Positions 1 to 11,327 of a DNA stretch of 64,000 nucleotides are shown here, in pieces. Source of the stretch: Diphasiastrum complanatum (taxonomy: Eukaryota > Streptophyta > Lycopodiopsida > Lycopodiales > Lycopodiaceae); the NCBI GenBank assembly GCA_029204225.1, contig MU832012.1:1-64000 (forward strand). The letters are read 5' to 3'. The translations under genes were made by a program, and so were the position numbers. How positions within the stretch are numbered: the stretch's first letter is position 1; each line of letters starts with the position of its first letter. The notes under the pieces were generated by a model. The model did no database searches, was not told where the DNA came from, and saw only the letters and a list, made by a program, of their open reading frames with translations.

Positions 1-359
1 GCCAAAAGCACAGTTACATTCTTTAGATCACAACACATACAACAGAGGAAAATATCGTCAAGAGACAGAACTGCATCCAATCACTACATCAGTGATTACG
101 AAGCTGGTTTCCAAACAATACGAAGTTGAAGAAGATAATTCTGAATACCAATTTCTCTTTGTACAATGGCATTCAACAATACATCCATGCAAACAGAAGA
201 TGCTTCTCTATGGCTGTGAAACCAAATGTGGGAATTACTAGATTACAGACAAGAGCAATACTAGTTATGGGAGCATAGCGATCATTCCTAGCTCTTGTTA
301 CAATGGTGTGAGCAGTTCATCAAAGGTAAATCAACATCCATGGATCATATTCAAGGAAA
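1..359. other. No gene recognised
   Basis: AT-rich sequence without a convincing reading frame or recognisable repeat. It lies just upstream of a gypsy gag relic and could be its leader or LTR, but no primer-binding site is visible. Confidence 0.3.
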
Positions 360-690
360 TATTGACGATGTTCCTTTTGAGAACATACCAACTTTTGAAG
401 GAGAAATGAGTTCATTACATATTGATGACTAAATTATCTATTGTCAATGAGAATCTGCGACTATATTCTATCTCTGATCAAGACAAAATTACCATAGCAG
501 TATCTTAGTTCTGGGAAAAGCCTATGATTGGTGGCAAGAAGTATTACGTCATCCAGAGTATGAACCGAAGTCATGGGATGATTTAAAGAGTTTTGTGCAA
601 AAATATTTATAGATTATTATATGGACTCTTGGTATATGCTAGAACAAACTGGTTCACTGAAGGCATATAATACGAGATTATGTCTGGTAG
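360..690 (+). mobile_element. Ty3-gypsy gag relic
   Basis: A decayed capsid (retrotransposon gag) segment. Around 513-612 the + strand reads GKAYDWWQEVLRHPEY followed by PKSWDDLKSFVQKYL and a stop. The tryptophan pair and the 'SWDDLKSF' helix are typical of the plant retrotrans_gag domain. Upstream, near 430-505, the same region has stops. The same domain type recurs at 13.9 kb and 46.2 kb. Only the central part of the capsid is recognisable, and no zinc knuckle follows. Confidence 0.6.
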
Positions 691-1515
691 CATCTAAACA
701 AAGGTGTCTTGAATGAAGATTATCATCCAACACTATCTACGTGGTTCTTCAAGATCACATCCGTCAAAATTGGATAAAGTACTTCAAGTAAATCCAAATT
801 TGGAAAATATAATGCAAAAGGTGTTAATTCGAGATCTAAGGGATAAGACAACAAAAGATGCAAACTACGGATCAAACTGGAGTCTCAAGCAGGAAGAAAT
901 TCTTATGCTAGTGTATTCAACTCTACATAAGCAAAACTCTCCAGAACTATCAACATGCAAACTCCTAGCTCACTAAAGTGCTGGTTTGAACAAAAAGTAT
1001 TTCAAGAAAAATTCTCCACGGATGCAAGAATTGAAAGGAATCAAGAAATTGCAGAATACGTCTGTTGTGATCATCTAACATGTCTCAACAAATCAAAACA
1101 GATGGCTTGTGATTTATCTCCCAATATGGTGTTCCTATTGTAAAAGAGAAGCCTAACATATTCAAATCCATTTATTGTGTCTACAATTCAACAAACTCGA
1201 GATCTAGACAAACTTTTGAGTCATTTAACACATTGTATTTTGTACGATTTGAGTGTATTGAAGTCAATAGTGTTGTCTTTAAGCCATTCCACACATGTCA
1301 AAAGAAGAAAGAACCAAAATCTATCTATACTCCAATTCACTTTGAGAGGTTGATCTAGTTTGTCTTGTTTTGTGGAATATTTGAGACCTATCTCAAATTC
1401 ATGTTGTAAGATTTCACATAGGATGGTGATAGTTTCAACCTCTAAAAATTCCTATTGTGAGAAGTATAGCAACATTTAGTTTGTTTGGAACAAGCTCAAA
1501 CTTATTCAATTCCAT
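691..1515. other. Unassigned, probably retroelement-derived
   Basis: Two short overlapping open frames (713-976 and 955-1143, +) show no recognisable domain and no splice context. The surrounding sequence is AT-rich with frequent stops. Nothing else is supported here. Confidence 0.25.
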
Positions 1516-1722
1516 TTGTTGTCCAATTTACAAGAAGTCTTCACATTCATGACATCTATAGGAGATTTTCTCTTTGAAGCTAGTGAGAGACTAGATACCC
1601 TCAACTATTCAGTTTGGAAGGATAGGATAGAGTCTTTGTTGGTTCTATATGGTGTAATGGACATAGTATTAGGAATTGCTTATCATGGATTTGGTAAGCG
1701 TGCTGCTATGATGGATTCTTGA
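1516..1722 (+). mobile_element. Ty1-copia gag N-terminal fragment
   Basis: The frame contains ERLDTLNYSVWKDRIESLL followed by GVMDIVLG. This is the characteristic 'L-x-x-x-N-Y-x-x-W-K-x-x-(M/I)-E-x-L' start of copia gag (the DUF4219/UBN2 type). It breaks off after about 50 residues. The next segment of a gag of this kind is at 2917, so the two may be halves of one interrupted gene. The open frame begins at a non-consensus codon; no real start can be assigned. Confidence 0.55.
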
Positions 1723-1805
1723 TCATCTTCACTTCAAATGCAAAACAAAGAATCCACACACAAAGGATTTTCATCAACATCAGATAGATATATTTTAAAG
1801 AGGAG

Positions 1806-2461
1806 TGTTAAAAATTGTGAAACATATCTATCTTATGCTTGTTGATGTTTGGGGGTCCTACCCATGTAAATATTTTGTACATATCCAAGGTATGTGAATT
1901 GAGCACATATCCTTGTAGAATAGGGCGAGTTTGCGTTAGGTAGATCAAGTTCCAATGACATGCATAAAGTCTAGTTGATCTAGTATGACATGCACCAATG
2001 CTCACAACATCTAGATTGACATGCATGTAGAATTTCACATGGAATTGGTCAAATATTACCTTGTAGAAACTCGAGCCATAATAAATGCATTGTATCCTAA
2101 GTTTACATTGTGACATGCAAGGCGTGCAAATACTCTACTGGACACATGCATGTAGTTTTGTACATGTCTAGTTGAGAAATTGACACTTGGAGAAAGTAGG
2201 TGCATGTTAGGTGCAATAGGTGCATGCAAGCAATTAGGTGTAGTTTGCATTTGAATAGGTGTAGAGAATACATTGAATGCTAGTACCACGAATTTTGGCT
2301 CTCCTATATATATACATACGATTCTCATTCATTTCTAATGATAAATCAAGCTTTTGTAATGTCATAATGTCAAATTTGCATCTCTTTCTATGTTGCTTGT
2401 AATTGTATTCTCTCTCTAAGTCGGATTTTGTGTCTTCTTCATACATGATCTTGCTTGTGCA
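1806..2461 (+). repeat. Candidate LTR
   Basis: Inferred only from layout. A purine-rich tract (aaagaggag, 1797-1805) is followed by TGTTA. A TATA-like run lies at 2303-2316, and a TG...CA-bounded block can end at CA 2460-2461. No adjacent tRNA-Met primer site and no second copy were found, so this could equally be AT-rich spacer. It lies between the two halves of a copia gag. Confidence 0.25.
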
Positions 2462-2916
2462 CATTCCCTATTTATGAGAAAATAATGTAGCTTTGATATG
2501 TAGCATTCTAGATTGTGCTCTAGCCATAGATCTATTGGTAGATTGCAGGATTGCTCTACAGGTGATCTGTGTGCCACCACAAAGTATGGGAAAGATCATT
2601 CACACTTCATGTGTGGTTCCCCACACATGTGAATTTGCTAGGTTTTCAACACCCCAAGCATCACATTGAAATCGCAGTTCCGTTTTACTAGATATGGGTT
2701 GTGATTGAGGGTGAATTAGTCGGGCCCAACCTCCATGTGCGGGTAGTCCTCCAAGTGCAGCCTCGCCCTGGCTAAGTCGCATTTAGTCACTCTGGCCTTT
2801 GGTATTGTCTAGCAAAATACCTAAACCTAAAAAAGTAGAAAAGCACTATTGTTCTACAAACAAAACGCCATGCACAATTTACCCATGAAGAGAAGTGATG
2901 AAAGTGCACAAGAAAT
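2462..2916. other. No gene recognised
   Basis: Slightly GC-richer than its surroundings around 2640-2800, with no convincing frame. It includes a short imperfect palindrome with ACACATGTG at about 2623-2632. A motif of that kind also appears near other LTR ends in the window. Confidence 0.25.
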
Positions 2917-3405
2917 GTGCTAAGAATCAAATCTCTTAAGAAGGAACTTGCTTCAATAGGAGATAAGATTCATGATAATGAACTTGTTCAAGTGATCCTA
3001 AATAAACTTGGAGATGAGTACTCCAACTTGGTCCAAAGTTTTGCCATTCAAGAGAGTCTACCTTCTATTGACAAGTTACATAGTGTGCTTGTGGCCGAGG
3101 AGTGTAGAGTCCAACATGCCAAGAGTAGGATGAGTTTCTTGTCCTTCCATGATGGAGATGAGAAAGCAATTTTCTCAAGAAGAGGCAAAAAGAAGAACCA
3201 AAGAAAAGATGTTATGGAGGAGGATCAAGCAACAAGCTCAAAGGCAAAGTGCAAGATAGATAAGTCCAAGTTATAATGGTTCTTTTGTAGAAAGAAGAGG
3301 CATTTTGCATCCAAATGCTTGAAGAGGCAAAATGCACAAGAGGAGAGAAAACAAGGAAACCTTGCACATGAAGAGGAGGAGGATGAAGAAGAATCATCCT
3401 AGCTT
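2917..3405 (+). mobile_element. Ty1-copia gag C-terminal fragment
   Basis: The frame shows the end of the UBN2 gag domain (ELVQVILNKLGDEYSN, then SFAIQESLPSIDKL and LVAEECRV). A lysine-rich linker follows, then one in-frame stop at about 3275, and then a decayed zinc knuckle (FCRKKRHFASKC in place of C-x2-C-x4-H-x4-C). It closely parallels the gag at 20.1-20.9 kb (ELVQVILNGLFDAHAN and NEEYRLQAR). Protease and later domains are absent downstream, so the element is truncated. Confidence 0.75.
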
Positions 3406-5249
3406 TTCAAGTTCTAGTTATATCTTGATATGTAAAATTGATGTAAGAAATAGTGAAGCATCCAATGTGGATACTATTCTTTATGTCAATTATGAAAGCT
3501 ATTATAAAACCATAGAAAGGAGGTCTATACTTAGGATGGAGATCATTCTAAAGTTAGATCAAAGTTGTGTGGTAAAACTAGTTGATCTAGAAACTTCCAT
3601 AAGTAGATAAGTTTGTGTAAAACATCCAAATAGGGAGGCTGCTATAAATAACATACAAGTGTGGGAGAAATTCATCTCTCTCATTCATTCTTATGGAAGA
3701 TATCTCTTTGAGTTTCTACATCCATTTTTGCATATTTGTAATGATATAGTGGATTCTTGTGTATAGAATGCTATTTTTCTTATCATTGTGTATGAGTTCC
3801 CACGTGTAAGTACTGTTGTAGTACGACTGTTGTACAAAATGGAACAGTAGATTAACTTACATAAGTGTTTTTGACAAGTTCTTATTGAGTTTACATCTTC
3901 AATGTGTAGTAGATACAGTTGTCACCTTCTACATGTGATTGGACCATTGGCAAAGGTTCCTGGCCATTAGGGTAGCTCGGCGAAGGTTCTTTAGACCCTT
4001 ACCTAACTCCAATTTTCGTCTAGATACTGTATTTAATGACACTTTTCCAAGGTCTCAACCTTCATCCAACCTCATTTTGATGTTTTGAATCCATTTGTCA
4101 TGTCGGCGAAGGTTCATAATGACTACATCATGCTTGGCAAACTTTAAGTAACATAGAGCTAAATTCTCACCTAGCTAAAAAACTGGTACTTTTGGTGCAA
4201 ACCAACCTTCAACTCAGTATAGGTAAATCTGAGTGGGATTTATCATTTGGAAACTTGGCGAAGGTTAGTGAGACTATTTGAATCAAAATCTAAATCTCAT
4301 AGTGTTTTTTGGGTCATTTGTCTTAAAAAATTCATCCTTGAAAGTACTTTTTTTAATTTTAGTTAATTAATACGTCTATTCTTAACTATAAGTGAAGTAC
4401 AGTTGATCAATTCCGATTAAAATTGACTCCAGTATGGTCAATTCACTAACCTTAGTTCATTTCATAGACAAGTCAAAATATTGAGAAAAACTAAAATTCC
4501 AACTAGTGCTCAAAACGGAAATAAAGCTAATTAGAAACAACAATAAAAATCCTTGCTAAGGCAAACCCAACTAGCAAGGTTGCTAAACTAAGACCTAAAT
4601 TAACACCCAGAGGGTTTGAAAGATAAGTTGCGGCTAACTAAATAAACCAATAAAAACATGCCACAATAAGCCAATGAAAGGAGGCAAGAGGAGGCCCGAG
4701 CACAAGCTATGCACCTTCCCTCAAGCTATGCACCTTCCAATGGGAACACAAAAAAATAGAATGATAATCTCAATAGAGAGCAATTTAGCATAATCTCAGA
4801 GTGTTGTTTACAATTCAAATACCTCTCCTTTTATGGCAAGGAGGGTCTTCCATAAGTGTCTACTAACTTATGGGACTAATCTGTTTCTAGCCTTTCAAGA
4901 ACTTCTAACTTAGGATTTAGAACTTCAAATCTCTTAACTTAGGAAAACTTAAGATAAAATATCTCTAATCTTAAGTTTCCTAAGTCTAAGTTCTAAATCT
5001 AAGTTTAAGCTATTTTATTATTATTTAAGCTTCTACTCATGGACTTACAGAACACATGCCATGGCTTGAAGTTTATTGACAGATACTCATACGTGGTCTT
5101 ACAAAACACATGCCATGGAGTGGATCGGGTTTAGGAGAGAGAGGAGGCGAGGGGTTAGCTTCTGCAATTCTTTGTGACTTAGGAGAAAATAATCGTGGAA
5201 TGAAAGTGGGGTTAGTGGTGTCGAGAGGGTTAGAAGCGGTGGAAGGGAA
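3406..5249. other. Unassigned spacer with a spaced GGCGAAGGTT motif
   Basis: No gene is supported. A short frame at 3332-3610 continues from the gag relic without recognisable content. The motif GGC(G/A)AAGGTT occurs at 3949, 3979, 4105 and 4257, always on the + strand. A ~95-bp dispersed repeat lies at 4375-4470 (separate entry). Near 4860-5000 a block containing 'aacttaggattt' and related words partly repeats in both orientations. Confidence 0.35.
4375..4470 (-). repeat. Dispersed repeat, second copy at 14220-14315
   Basis: By eye about 80% of positions match 14220-14315 in the same orientation, including GTACAGTTGA followed by AGTATGGTCAATTCACTAA. At 14.2 kb this sequence is the leader between the LTR-like arm and the gypsy gag start. 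This copy is therefore probably an orphan leader of the same family. Confidence 0.6.
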
Positions 5250-7109
5250 AAGATAATGTTGGGAGCTGGTACCCCTAGAGCCGGACGGATTGGTTGGTGT
5301 TTGAGCTCCTTGCCTCAGGGGTTGGCCTTGAAATGCGGAGCCTTGAGTTGCAGGAGGAGGATGTTGGAATCCTGCTCCATCTCCACCATCTGGTCCATCA
5401 AAGTGATGCCCCGAATCATGGAATTGGACGTGCTCTGTATGAACCGACGGGTCGACTGGGCAACAGCCTTTAAGCGTTCTTCCAGGGTGGCTATGTGCTG
5501 GTTTAGGGCCTCAACGGAAGCAATGTATGATGTTGTAATTTTGAGTGTTGCTCTATCGTGGCTTTTAGCTTTTGGGCCAGCGTTTGATAGGCCACCACTG
5601 GAATGGCAGTTCCCTCAGGAATAGCTGGTGGTGCGAAGTCGTTGAAGTCCAACATTTTCAACTGTTCCTTCATAGCAGAACGTGCTACTTGTGAATCTGC
5701 TATAGCCTCATCCTTTTCGGCTTTGAGGGTATCGATGGTTTGCTGCATGTTGGATACCTTCAGTGGGAGCTGATTTTGAAGGTGGAGTAGCATCTATTGT
5801 TGTTGTTGATTGTAATTCATTAGGTTCTAGATCTGCAGCTACTGTTGTTTGTTTTCCTCATCCAGCCTTGTTTTTTTTTTTCTGAAGGTCGGCCATAGCA
5901 CCATCGTCGAATTGGCGCATAGTATACTGTCCCCCTAGGGTGCCGAATAGATTTTATTGGAGCTCATTCACCAACCATACCGCTTTTGGGGCTGCAAGGG
6001 GTAGCTGCTCCCAAGGACCAATGTCAGGGAGGGTGCGTGTGTAGTTAGGATACGGCATTGGGTTAAATGGTAGAAAATCAGGAGTAGGGCTAGACGGAGG
6101 TGTATGAAAGGCAGATGGGGGTGATTGTGGATTGAGGGGTGGGGAGATACTACGTGGCGTAGATTGTTGGATTGGGTTAGTGGTGACAGTGGTTGATGGA
6201 AGTGCAATTAGTGATTGTAATGCAAAATCATCTACGTTGACTGTGGAGTCAAGTATGGTGGAGATTTGTACAGGTGAGGGCTTTTGTAAAAGTGTGGAAG
6301 TGAAGCCCGTGTTGAGAGTTAGTGAGGGTGTGGAGGTGGTAGTAAATAGTGGGGGTGGTGGTGGGAGTGTGAGAGCAAGTGATGGAGAGGAGATTGCATG
6401 TGTGGACGGAATCATGCCTAGGAAGTGACTGCCATTCCAAAGCTGCCTGCTGCTGCTGCTACTGCTTGTCGGCGTTGTTGGGCCTGGTGAAGTAAGGCCC
6501 CCTACTGCTCTAGGACCTCCTTTGGGACTTGAGATGGTTTAAGACTCCCTCCTAATTTTGAGTGGAATCGTCCATGGTGAGGGTCAGAGAAAAGAGGTCA
6601 CTCGATGGGATGCGATCCATCTTGGTGGTATGCACTACGACCATGGTGACGAGGATCTCTGAGGTGGCCCGAGATGGGGATCCGTGATGAGGCAGATAGC
6701 GATCTCGTCGTTGGTTTGGGCAATGGTTTTGCCGTCGTCTGTCAAAAATTTTGTGAAGTACTTGGCATCATAGATGGTGCCCTTTCCATGGATTGTCTCT
6801 CCGAGATTAGGAAAGCCGATGCTCTAAAGATCCCCAGGAGAGACATTGATAATAGAATAGCTGCCACTCTTGGATGTAATCCGGAAAGTTTGGAACTCAT
6901 CCGAATAGGTGGAGTAGGCTGTTCGGATGAGGCTCTCGCTCTGCTGGTCCCAGAAAAGTGTCAGATCAAAGCCAAGGTTGGTGAGGATATCCTTGGCCAG
7001 TGTGAGCTGCTCAGCGTGATTCTTAAGATAGATCATGACGATATCCCCTGAATAAGAACGAGGGGGTTTACGGCGATGCAAGCTAAGCGAGGAATTGCGG
7101 GAAGCCATG
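5250..7109 (-). pseudogene. Decayed large ORF: novel N-terminal domain, Pro/Ser-rich linker, coiled coil
   Basis: One reading frame runs from an ATG at 7109 (MASRNSSLSLHRRKP) to about 5870 with only a few stops, for example at 6824. The first ~150 residues look like a compact domain (SYSGDIVMIYLKNHAEQL, LTNLGFDLTLFWDQQSES and, after the stop, GETIHGKGTIYDAKYF). A strongly Pro/Ser/Thr-rich stretch follows (about 5990-6415). Then, after frameshifts, come heptad-like segments (VSNMQQTIDTLKAEKDEAI and QHIATLEERLKAVAQSTRR). I do not recognise the family. It sits directly after a gypsy pol on the same strand, so a gag-like or accessory retroelement protein is the likeliest reading. A decayed host gene is the alternative. 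Confidence 0.45.
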
Positions 7110-7216
7110 ATAGCAGTGATTTTAGATTGCTCTAAGAATTTTGAAAAATTTGAAAAAATTTGGCATGAACTCGAGAGCAGCAATCTAAAATGAACTCGTG
7201 GAGAGAAGGTGGAGGA

Positions 7217-7226
7217 CTATATATAG
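7217..7226 (-). promoter_or_regulatory. TATA box upstream of the decayed ORF
   Basis: CTATATATAG lies 108 nt upstream of the ATG at 7109, a spacing that would give a leader of roughly 75-80 nt. There is no tRNA-Met primer site between it and the ATG, which is unusual if this were an LTR followed by gag. Confidence 0.45.
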
Positions 7227-7813
7227 ACTTTTTTTGGCAGGAATTTGCAACTTCACCCAAATTTGTCCTCAGTGTCCACGATTTGGTAAGGATGGTCACA
7301 AATTTTGAGGCAACGTTCTGAGGGCCCGCGAAGTCTTGTAAGAGATTTTTTATGCCAAAAGAGAAAAAAACGTCTGATATTGCAAAAATGTGTTTGATCA
7401 GAATTCGTAGAGATAGCAGAGAAATTGTGAGGATCAATTTGGACTGCAGCGAATTGTCTGCAAATTCTGAGGATGTATATCTCATGAATAAAACTAAATT
7501 TTTTTATTTTTAGACATTTTTTTATCTGAGACGATTCGCGGAGGCCAAAAATGGATTGCGCTCTGTGAAAAAGGGGTTAGGCGAATTCTATCTGAGATGT
7601 TGTGAAAAAATTTCTTTTGAAACAAATGACTTTTGTGGTTTTCTCAGAGAAGACTGTTGGAATACCTGATCTGATAGTATCTTGATGGGTGGAACAAGAA
7701 AGCATAGCAAAAATGTTGTCAAAATGGCATGCAGACAATAAAAAGGAAGAAAAACAGTAGGAAAAAAAACAACTAATACATATCAAGATAAAAACAAGGT
7801 TCATTGTACTTTC
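7227..7813. other. AT-rich spacer between pol and the decayed ORF
   Basis: No domain is recognisable; open frames on the - strand here have no family features. By position it could hold the 3' LTR of the gypsy pol or the promoter of the next ORF. A repeated pair of LTRs was not found. Confidence 0.3.
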
Positions 7814-10045
7814 TCAGTCGACTCCCATTGACCATGTGTCGAGGATATCGCCTTGAAGGGTTTGGAGTTGGACATATCCAGAGGCAAAGATTTTTTTAAT
7901 GACGTAAGGTCCTTGGCCAGAAAATTTCAGTTTGTCTTTGAAGGCTTTGGCATGGTATAGCAGGACCTTATCTCCAATCTGAAAATCTCTAAATTTCAAT
8001 GATCGATCATGCCATGCTTTTTGTCATCGTTTGTGGACTTGTTGAGCATGGATGCTGATCCTTTGTGTTTCACAAAGTTGCTCCAGATGGAATAACCTAT
8101 TTGCTAGATTTTGAGGAGTATCGAGCTCAAGGTTATAGGCTACTCGAAGGGAGGGGATATGGAATTCCACATGCATAACGGCTTCTTGGCCATATGTGAG
8201 CTGGAAAGGGGTTAAGCCTGTAGCTCGCTTCGGAGTGGTGCGATAAGCTTAGAGAGCAGCATGGATTTTGAGTTCCCAATCAGATTGGCTGGATTCAACG
8301 GTTTTGGTGAGAATTCCACATAGGATTTTATTGACTGGCCATTGCAGCGTGGATAGTATGGGGAACTTTTGCGATGTACCAGAAAAAATTTGGAAAGAAG
8401 ATCTGCTATGACAGAGTTAAAGAAATGTGTACCCCTATCACTGATAAGCTCTAGAGGACATCGGAACCGAACTATAACCTGTTCATAGAGAAATTTGGCG
8501 GTAGAACGAGCATCAGTATTGCGAACAGCTCTTGCTTCAGCCCATTTGGTGCAATAGTCCATAGCTACTATGATGTAGCGAGATTGTGTGTGTCGAGCAG
8601 CAGTACTAATAGGTTCGACATAATCAATTTTCCATTTCTGGAAAGCTTGATCAGTGGGTACGGGGTGTAGAGGCATGTGGTCTATTTTTTGAAAGCGTTT
8701 GGTGCGTTGGCAGACATCACAAGCCTTAGTGTAATTGTGCGTATCCTTGAAGAGTGTTGGCCACCAAAAATAGGCTAAGAGGATTTTCTTAGCAGTTGTT
8801 TCAGAAGAGAAATGGCCGGCACCAATACCTTCATGAGTGAGGAAAATTACAGAGGGTATTTCTCCTTCAGTAAGACATTGTCGGATAATTCCATCTAACC
8901 CTTGCTTGTAGAGTTGTCTTGCAATTAACGTATAAGGTTTAGTTTTGAGGACCAACGCACGTTGTTCAGGTTTAGAGAAAGAAGGATCCATCTGCCCTGA
9001 AGTTAAATATTCGGTAATTTTCTTAGCCCATATAGGTGTAGAGTCAATTTGGAAAAGGATTGCATTTGGTAAATCATCGTTGACGCCTTGATCAGGGGTA
9101 GGAAGGTTAGGGATTCGGGATAGATAGTCTGCTAAAAAATGCTGAACTCCCTTATGAACCACGATCCCAAACTCAAATTCTCGCAATAATAGGATCCATC
9201 TAGTAATACGGCCTGTGGTGCACATCTTGTTGATGAGATACAACAGTGCTTGATGATCAGTGAAGAACGCAAAGACTTTTCCTAGAAGATAATGGCGAAA
9301 CTTATGAACTGCATATACCATTGCCAAGGCTTCGCATTTGGTAGTGGTATGCAGTTATCAATTGTCGACTAAGAAAACGAATTGGGTAGTCCTTTTTGAA
9401 TTCTCCCGGTTGGGTGAGCACTGTTCCAATGGCATACTTGGATGCATCGGTATGCACATGAAATTCTTTAGAATAATCAGGAGCCCGGAGGATGGGTGCA
9501 TTGGTAAGGGCTTCTTTGAGTTGATTAAAGGTGACGAGTTGTTCATCCGTCCATTTGGAAACTACAACTACTTTGTAGATTAAGCGTGCTTTGTTAGCGA
9601 AATCGAAAATAAAGCACCGATAGTAGTTGGTGTGGCCAAGGAAGGAGTAAACTTCACGTATCGTACGCGGTTCCGGTAGATTTTGAATGATAAAAATCTT
9701 TTCAGGGTCAGTGGCAATGCCATTTTGTGAGATAATATGTCCTAACACAATACCATGGGTTACCCAAATCTGGCATTTTTCAGGATTGAGAGAGATGCCG
9801 AAGCGTTGACATTGGATAAAAAAAAATTTGAGCATAGACAGATGGCGTATTTCTTCAGAATGTGCTCCTAAATCGTCCAAGTAAACTTCTAAGATATCGC
9901 CCATCTACTGAGAAAAGGCCGCTTGCATAACACGTTGGAAGGTGCTTGGAGCATTGCAGAGACCAAAGGGCATGACTTTCCAGTAGAAGGTTCCCCATTC
10001 TGTAGAAAACGTAATTTTGTGTTGATCTTCTTCAGTGGAACTTTG
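7814..10045 (-). mobile_element. Ty3-gypsy pol relic (RT, RNase H, integrase)
   Basis: Read 3' to 5', the order is reverse transcriptase, RNase H, integrase, the diagnostic Ty3-gypsy order. RT begins abruptly near 10045 ([20 protein letters not shown] and [17 protein letters not shown]), has an in-frame TAG, then continues to the catalytic YLDD at about 9880. RNase H has TDHQALLYL. The integrase shows an HHCC zinc finger (HEGIGAGHFS ... CDVCQRTK), the core Asp in KIDYVEPI, and LISDRGTHF. It loses the catalytic Glu region to a frameshift. The C-terminal part is [15 protein letters not shown] (about 8150-8215) and FQIGDKVLLYHAKAF (about 7980). Frameshifts near 9320 and 8300 and several stops make it non-functional. 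Gag and protease are missing upstream. Confidence 0.9.
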
Positions 10046-10119
10046 AATATTTTGGATCACAATGATGGAACTTCTCTGAGACCTGCGAGGGTTAGTTTTG
10101 AGCCGATTGTCAAAAATTG

Positions 10120-11065
10120 AAGATTTTTGCTAAAATCGAGCACTTTTTAGAACTGTTTCTCAAATATTTCAGGATCTGAGTGTTTGATCTGAACCAAAAT
10201 TTGACAGTAGCTAAAACATAGAGTAATAAAACCATTGACAGTTTGTATTGAGTTTTGAAATGTCAGATAAATGAAAATTAAGAGAACGGGATCATTTTTA
10301 GTGTATTTTTGCCCATTTTTAGCGGTTTTTTGTGGTTCTTCTGAGATTTCTTTAGATCGGAGGAGATATAACATTCAACCTTCCCCAAGTAGCTGGATCT
10401 AGACTATATCTAGCTAGTATGAGGTCTGCAAGGGTTCTTGATGCATAGTTTTTGCAAGATCTTGACAAAACTCAGTTTTTGAGCACTTTTCAGCACTTTT
10501 TTGTAGGTCTTTCTAGATCTGTCCATTCAATCTTCACAAAAATTTCATAGAAGCCATATCGGGGTCAGATCTAACTAGTAAAAATCTCTTCAAGGGCTAC
10601 TTCAAGGTAGATATCAAAAAATCATTAAAAAAGTGTCTTTTTTTGGGGTTTTTTTGCTATTTTTGGTAGTTTCTCTCAGATCCTAGAGAGATAACCTTTT
10701 TCAAGATGATATCAGCCTCCTCTGATACAGATTAAGCTAAATCTAGGTGGGCAAGTGCTATTTCCCAGGGGATGGAGAGAAAATGCACTTTTTATGGGTT
10801 TTTTTGCTATTTTTGGCATCTTTCTCTCAGATCCTAGAAAGATAACCTTCACTGATCTGAGAGTAGACTCTTCTAATATAGATGCAGCTAAATGCAGGTG
10901 TGTGAGGGTTATCTCCCAGGGGATAGAGAGAAAATACAAATTTTATGGGTATTTTTTTCTATTTTTGACAGTTTTCTTTGAGATCATAGAGATAGAACTT
11001 TTGTCAATCTGATAGTATCCTCCTCTAATAAGGATTAAGCTAAATCCAGGTGGGTGAGGGTTTGA
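10120..11065. repeat. Degenerate ~150-bp tandem array
   Basis: Three clear units start with TTTTTTGCTATTTTTGG-like sequence near 10650, 10800 and 10950. Each contains 'TCTCTCAGATCCTAGA(G/A)AGATAA' or a variant, then 'GATTAAGCTAAATC(T/C)AGGTGGG', then 'ATCTCCCAGGGGAT(A/G)GAGAG'. Two weaker units with the same order of landmarks seem to precede them (about 10290-10620). It begins just beyond the broken end of the gypsy RT. Frames crossing it are repeat artefacts. Confidence 0.7.
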
Positions 11066-11160
11066 TAAAGCAAGTATTGGAATTGAACTTTACATCACAA
11101 CCATTGTCAAGCAATTTTGCCACACTAATCAAGTTCTTTGTAAGCTTTGGTATGAAAAGT
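11045..11160 (-). mobile_element. Short Ty1-copia protease-end fragment
   Basis: The - strand reads LFIPKLTKNLISVAKLLDNG followed by CDVKFNSNTCFIK, the conserved copia sequence just after the protease ('VPxLxKNLLSVxQLxDxGxxVxF'). It is about 38 codons long and bounded by the tandem array on one side. It is an isolated fragment. Confidence 0.75.
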
Positions 11161-11327
11161 TAGAAAGTGCAAGAAAATATTCTAAGTCTACAATCTATAT
11201 GCAAGTTGTAATCATCCAACTAGATATGACATATCCATGTAGCACGAGTTCTATCTAGGCCAAACTTGGCATTTGCATTTATGGAACAACATACTTGCAT
11301 GGTACAATGTCTGTAGCAAGCCTAAAG

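Noticed and set aside
1806-2330. 102- and 90-codon - frames over 1808-2328
   Set aside because: Two overlapping frames of similar length in AT-rich repeat sequence rich in ACATGCATGT words, with no domain.
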